64,000 nt of DNA from Oscillospiraceae bacterium. GTDB lineage: Bacteria; Bacillota; Clostridia; Oscillospirales; Oscillospiraceae. Where the stretch lies: NCBI GenBank assembly GCA_910575815.1, contig CAJTFN010000009.1, forward strand, positions 112,915-176,914, in the 5' to 3' direction. The translations under genes were made by a program, and so were the position numbers. Under the pieces are notes generated by a model. The model was not told the DNA's origin and did no database searches. It worked only from the letters and a program-made list of their open reading frames with translations. Positions 59,811-64,000 of the stretch are shown here, one piece after another. Within the stretch, counting starts at the first letter, position 1; every line of letters begins with the position of its first letter.

Positions 59811-61286
59811 ATGGCCTTAATGACCGCTCAAGAGTACATCGAGAGCCTGCGCAAGCTCAAGACCCGGGTTTATATGTTCGGCGAGGAGATTGAAAACTGG
59901 GTGGACCACCCCATGATCCGCCCCTCCATCAACTGCGTCGCCATGACCTACGCCCTGGCCCAGGATCCCCAGTACGCGGACCTCATGACCGTGAAGTCCA
60001 GCCTGACGGGCCACACCGTCAACCGCTTCACCCACCTCCACCAGTCCACCGAGGACCTCATCAACAAGGTGAAGATGCAGCGTTTGCTTGGCCAGAAGAC
60101 CGCCAGCTGCTTCCAGCGCTGCGTGGGCATGGACGCCTTCAACGCCGTCTTCTCCTCCACTTATGAGATCGACGAGAAATACGGCACCCACTACCACGAG
60201 AACTTCAAGAATTTCATCACCATGGTCCAGGACAACGACCTCACCGTGGACGGCGCCATGACGGACCCCAAGGGCGACCGTTCCAAGGCTCCCAGCGCTC
60301 AGGCGGACCCGGACATGTACGTCCACGTGGTGGAGCGCCGGGAGGACGGCATCGTGGTCTGCGGCGCGAAGTGCCACCAGACCGGCTCCATCAACAGCCA
60401 TTGGCATATCTTCATGCCCACCATCTCCATGGGTGAGGCGGACAAGGACTGGGCCGTCAGCTTCGCCTGCCCCACCGACGCCGAGGGCATGTACATGATC
60501 TACGGCCGGCAGTCCTGCGACACCCGGAAGCTGGAGGAAGGCGCGTCCATCGACGTGGGCAACGCCAAGTTCGGCGGCCAGGAGGCCCTGGTGGTCCTGG
60601 ACCACGTGTTCATCCCCAACGAGTACATTTTCCTCAACGGCGAGTATGAGTTCGCCGGCATGATCGTGGAGCGCTTCGCGGGCTATCACCGCCAGAGCTA
60701 CGGCGGCTGCAAGGTCGGCGTGGGCGACGTGGTCATCGGCGCCACGGCTCTTGCCGCCGAGTACAACGGTGTGGAGAAGGCCTCCGCCGTGAAGGATAAG
60801 CTGATTGAAATGACCCACCTGAACGAGACCCTCTACTGCTGCGGCATCGCCTGCTCCAGCCAGGGCTTCAAAACCAAGGCGGGCAACTACCAGATCGACC
60901 TCTTGCTGGCCAACGTCTGCAAGCAGAACGTCACCCGGTTCCCCTACGAGATCGTCCGCCTGGCGGAGGACGTGGCCGGTGGCCTGATGGTCACCATGCC
61001 CTCTCAGAAGGACTTCGAGTCCGACACCGTGGTGGGCCGGAACGGTGAGACCATCGGCGATATCTGCAACAAGTTCTTCGCCGCCCGGGAGGGCGTCTCC
61101 ACCGAGGACCGCCAGCGGGTCATGCGCTTCCTGGAGAATATGTGCCTGGGCGCGGCCGCCGTTGGCTACCGCACGGAGTCCATGCACGGCGCGGGCTCTC
61201 CCCAGGCCCAGCGTATCATGATTGCACGCCAGGGCAACATCCAGGGCAAGAAGCAGCTGGCCAAGGACATCGCAGGTATTCAGTAA
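59811..61286 (+). CDS. abfD: 4-hydroxybutyryl-CoA dehydratase / vinylacetyl-CoA isomerase
   Basis: A 491-residue FAD and [4Fe-4S] enzyme that dehydrates 4-hydroxybutyryl-CoA to crotonyl-CoA. The cluster ligands of the C. aminobutyricum enzyme (Cys99, Cys103, His292, Cys299) are all present here one position later: Cys100 and Cys104 in 'TASCFQRCVG', His293 and Cys300 in 'GYHRQSYGGCKVG'. The strong SD AGGAGG precedes the ATG. It is the committed step for using 4-aminobutyrate or succinate-derived 4-hydroxybutyrate for butyrate. Confidence 0.97.
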   Translation: MALMTAQEYIESLRKLKTRVYMFGEEIENWVDHPMIRPSINCVAMTYALAQDPQYADLMTVKSSLTGHTVNRFTHLHQSTEDLINKVKMQRLLGQKTASCFQRCVGMDAFNAVFSSTYEIDEKYGTHYHENFKNFITMVQDNDLTVDGAMTDPKGDRSKAPSAQADPDMYVHVVERREDGIVVCGAKCHQTGSINSHWHIFMPTISMGEADKDWAVSFACPTDAEGMYMIYGRQSCDTRKLEEGASIDVGNAKFGGQEALVVLDHVFIPNEYIFLNGEYEFAGMIVERFAGYHRQSYGGCKVGVGDVVIGATALAAEYNGVEKASAVKDKLIEMTHLNETLYCCGIACSSQGFKTKAGNYQIDLLLANVCKQNVTRFPYEIVRLAEDVAGGLMVTMPSQKDFESDTVVGRNGETIGDICNKFFAAREGVSTEDRQRVMRFLENMCLGAAAVGYRTESMHGAGSPQAQRIMIARQGNIQGKKQLAKDIAGIQ

Positions 61287-61382
61287 GCCCTTCTGCATCA
61301 CCCGGAACAGGCTCCGGGTTTCCCGGGGCCTGTCCATATAAACCTCTGTCAATCCAAATTTTATATAAGGAGAGAACATCAC

Positions 61383-62522
<1,140 letters not shown>

Positions 62523-62537
62523 GAGGAGGAAACGACT

Positions 62538-63338
62538 ATGAAAATTATTGTTTGCGTCAAGCAAGTGCCTGATACCTCCGGCAAGGTGGCTGTCAATCCC
62601 GACGGCACCCTGAACCGGGCTTCCATGCAGACCATTACCAACCCCGACGACATGAACGCCGTTGAGGCCGCTCTGAAACTGAAGGATGAGACCGGCTGCA
62701 AGGTGATTGTGGTCACCATGGGCCCCCCTCCCGCGGCCTCCATGCTCCGGGAGCTGATGGCCATGGGCGCGGACGAGGGCGTTTTGGTTTCCGCCCGGGA
62801 GTTCGGCGGTTCCGATACTTATGCCACCTCTCAGATTCTCGCCGCCGCCATTGACACCATCGGCGTGGAGAAGGACGACATCGTCATGTGCGGCCGGCAG
62901 GCCATCGACGGCGACACCGCCCAGGTGGGACCCCAGATGGCGGAGAAGCTGGGGCTGCCCCAGGTGACCTACGCCGCCGACATCCACAAGGACGGGGAGA
63001 ACATCACCGTCAAGCGGATGCTGGAGGATGGCTATATGACCATCAAGGTGCAGACTCCCTGCCTGCTGACTTGCATCAAGGAGCTGAACAATCCTCGTTA
63101 CATGTCCATCGGCGGCATCTATGCCACTTACAACAAGCCTCTGGAGACCTTCGACTATGAGAAGTTGAAGGATCACCGCCTGATCAACGTGGATACCATC
63201 GGCCTGAAGGGCTCTCCCACCAACATCTTCAAGAGCTTCACCCCGCCCCAGAAGGGCGCCGGCATGATGCTGGAAGGCGACGGCAAGGAGACCTGCGAGA
63301 AGCTGGCTTCCATCCTGGTCAACAAACATATCATCTGA
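62538..63338 (+). CDS. etfB: Electron transfer flavoprotein beta subunit
   Basis: A 266-residue EtfB ('MKIIVCVKQVPDTSGKVAV', 'ADEGVLVSAREFGGSDTYAT', 'CGRQAIDGDTAQVGPQMAEK', a beta-FAD/AMP-site pattern). In Bcd/Etf complexes this subunit carries the bifurcating flavin. ATG 62538 follows AGGAGG. It ends 18 bases before etfA. Confidence 0.96.
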   Translation: MKIIVCVKQVPDTSGKVAVNPDGTLNRASMQTITNPDDMNAVEAALKLKDETGCKVIVVTMGPPPAASMLRELMAMGADEGVLVSAREFGGSDTYATSQILAAAIDTIGVEKDDIVMCGRQAIDGDTAQVGPQMAEKLGLPQVTYAADIHKDGENITVKRMLEDGYMTIKVQTPCLLTCIKELNNPRYMSIGGIYATYNKPLETFDYEKLKDHRLINVDTIGLKGSPTNIFKSFTPPQKGAGMMLEGDGKETCEKLASILVNKHII

Positions 63339-63356
63339 GAAGGGAGTACATAGAAC

Positions 63357-64000
63357 ATGTCTAATTTTAATAGCGCGGATATCGCTGCCTTCAAGGACGT
63401 TTGGGTGTTCTGCGAGCAGCGCGAGGGCAAGCTGATGCCCACCGATTTCGAGCTGATTTCCAAGGGCCGCGACCTGGCCAACGAGCTGGGCGTGAACCTG
63501 TGCGGCCTGCTTCTTGGGGGCGAGGGGATCGAGGCCACGGCGAAGGAGCTGGGCGGCTACGGCGCGGACAAGGTCTATGTCTGCGAGAGCCCCATGCTGT
63601 CCGTATACAACACCGACGCATACGCGAAGGTGATCTGCGACGTGATTGAGGAGCTGAAGCCGGAGGCGTTCCTGATCGGCGCGACGAACATTGGCCGTGA
63701 CCTGGCGCCCCGCTGCGCGGCCCGGCTGCACACCGGATTGTGCGCGGACTGCACCCACCTGGACATCGACGTGGCCAACTACATCCAGTTCCTGCGGGAG
63801 GCTTCCACCCTGGACGTGGACGGCCAGAAGTGGGACATGGAGGACCGGAACCTGAAGATGACCCGTCCGGCCTTCGGCGGCCACCTGATGGCCACCATCA
63901 TCTGCCCCCGTTTCCGTCCCTGCATGGCGACGGTGCGCCCGGGCGTTATGAAGAAGAATCCCTTCAACCAGGCCAAGGCCGACGCCTGCGTCATTGAGAA
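63357..64000 (+). CDS. etfA: Electron transfer flavoprotein alpha subunit (partial)
   Basis: The first 214 codons of EtfA; the C-terminal FAD domain is beyond the window edge. It starts 'MSNFNSADIAAFKDVWVFCE' and shows the EtfA N-terminal pattern 'LIGATNIGRDLAPRCAARLH' and 'TGLCADCTHLDID'. Reading frame is open to 64000. ATG 63357 follows AAGGGAG. It completes the Bcd-EtfB-EtfA set. Confidence 0.94.
   Translation, partial: MSNFNSADIAAFKDVWVFCEQREGKLMPTDFELISKGRDLANELGVNLCGLLLGGEGIEATAKELGGYGADKVYVCESPMLSVYNTDAYAKVICDVIEELKPEAFLIGATNIGRDLAPRCAARLHTGLCADCTHLDIDVANYIQFLREASTLDVDGQKWDMEDRNLKMTRPAFGGHLMATIICPRFRPCMATVRPGVMKKNPFNQAKADACVIE

Overview
The window comes from a GC-rich, spore-forming, flagellated Clostridia chromosome, most like the butyrate-producing Oscillospiraceae (Intestinimonas/Oscillibacter/Flavonifractor type). 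This rests on sporulation genes (yqfC, yqfD, spoVAC, a ylbJ-like gene, a GerMN lipoprotein), Gram-positive flagellar and chemotaxis gene order (fliW-csrA, flgM-flgN-flgK-flgL, cheA-W-R-B), SLH surface proteins, a BMP-type nucleoside ABC importer and a 4-hydroxybutyryl-CoA/crotonyl-CoA butyrate cluster. The genus is inference. No rRNA, tRNA, CRISPR array, prophage or transposase gene was seen.

Layout. 1-5.6 kb (minus): the N-terminal part of a large SLH surface protein, then PilZ, FlhB-C-like and FliK-like genes. 5.7-17.0 kb (plus): cheA-cheW-cheR-cheB; a terminator; a sigma-28-type promoter; then flgM-flgN-flgK-flgL-DUF6470-fliW-csrA-yjfB-like. 17.4-19.8 kb (minus): lexA with an SOS box, secG and a secreted trypsin-like protease. 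20.2-26.8 kb (plus): nucleoside use and uptake (deoC, deoD, BMP lipoprotein, ABC ATPase, two permeases). 27-31.5 kb: a ylbJ-like gene diverging from yqfC-yqfD-phoH-unknown-ybeY, with sigma-E-like promoters between. 31.5-37.2 kb: small XRE regulator genes, recD2 between inverted copies of a dispersed repeat, comF and mreB. 37.3-46.5 kb: mixed housekeeping, spoVAC, a second PilZ protein, a lipoprotein, an ATP-grasp enzyme, a PEBP-like protein and a xanthine/uracil permease. 46.8-50.2 kb (minus): comEA-like, response regulator, histidine kinase and GerMN lipoprotein. 50.5-56.6 kb: dacF, a nitroreductase, an XRE regulator with three operator-like palindromes driving a membrane protein, and an ECF sigma/anti-sigma/membrane cluster. 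57.0-64.0 kb (plus): crotonase, CoA-transferase, 4-hydroxybutyryl-CoA dehydratase, butyryl-CoA dehydrogenase, etfB and etfA (cut by the window end).

How it works together. The flagellar block carries its own regulators: FlgM restrains sigma-28, and FliW and CsrA couple flagellin level to translation. The 57-64 kb genes form a route from 4-hydroxybutyrate through crotonyl-CoA to butyryl-CoA, with Bcd and Etf probably linking it to ferredoxin reduction. The deo/BMP genes import and degrade nucleosides.

The least explained material is non-coding. A ~295-bp multi-hairpin repeat occurs four times (A-D), three times beside small XRE genes and twice as an inverted pair around recD2. A second ~138-bp element occurs twice, with a hairpin whose outer eight base pairs have all changed while pairing is kept.
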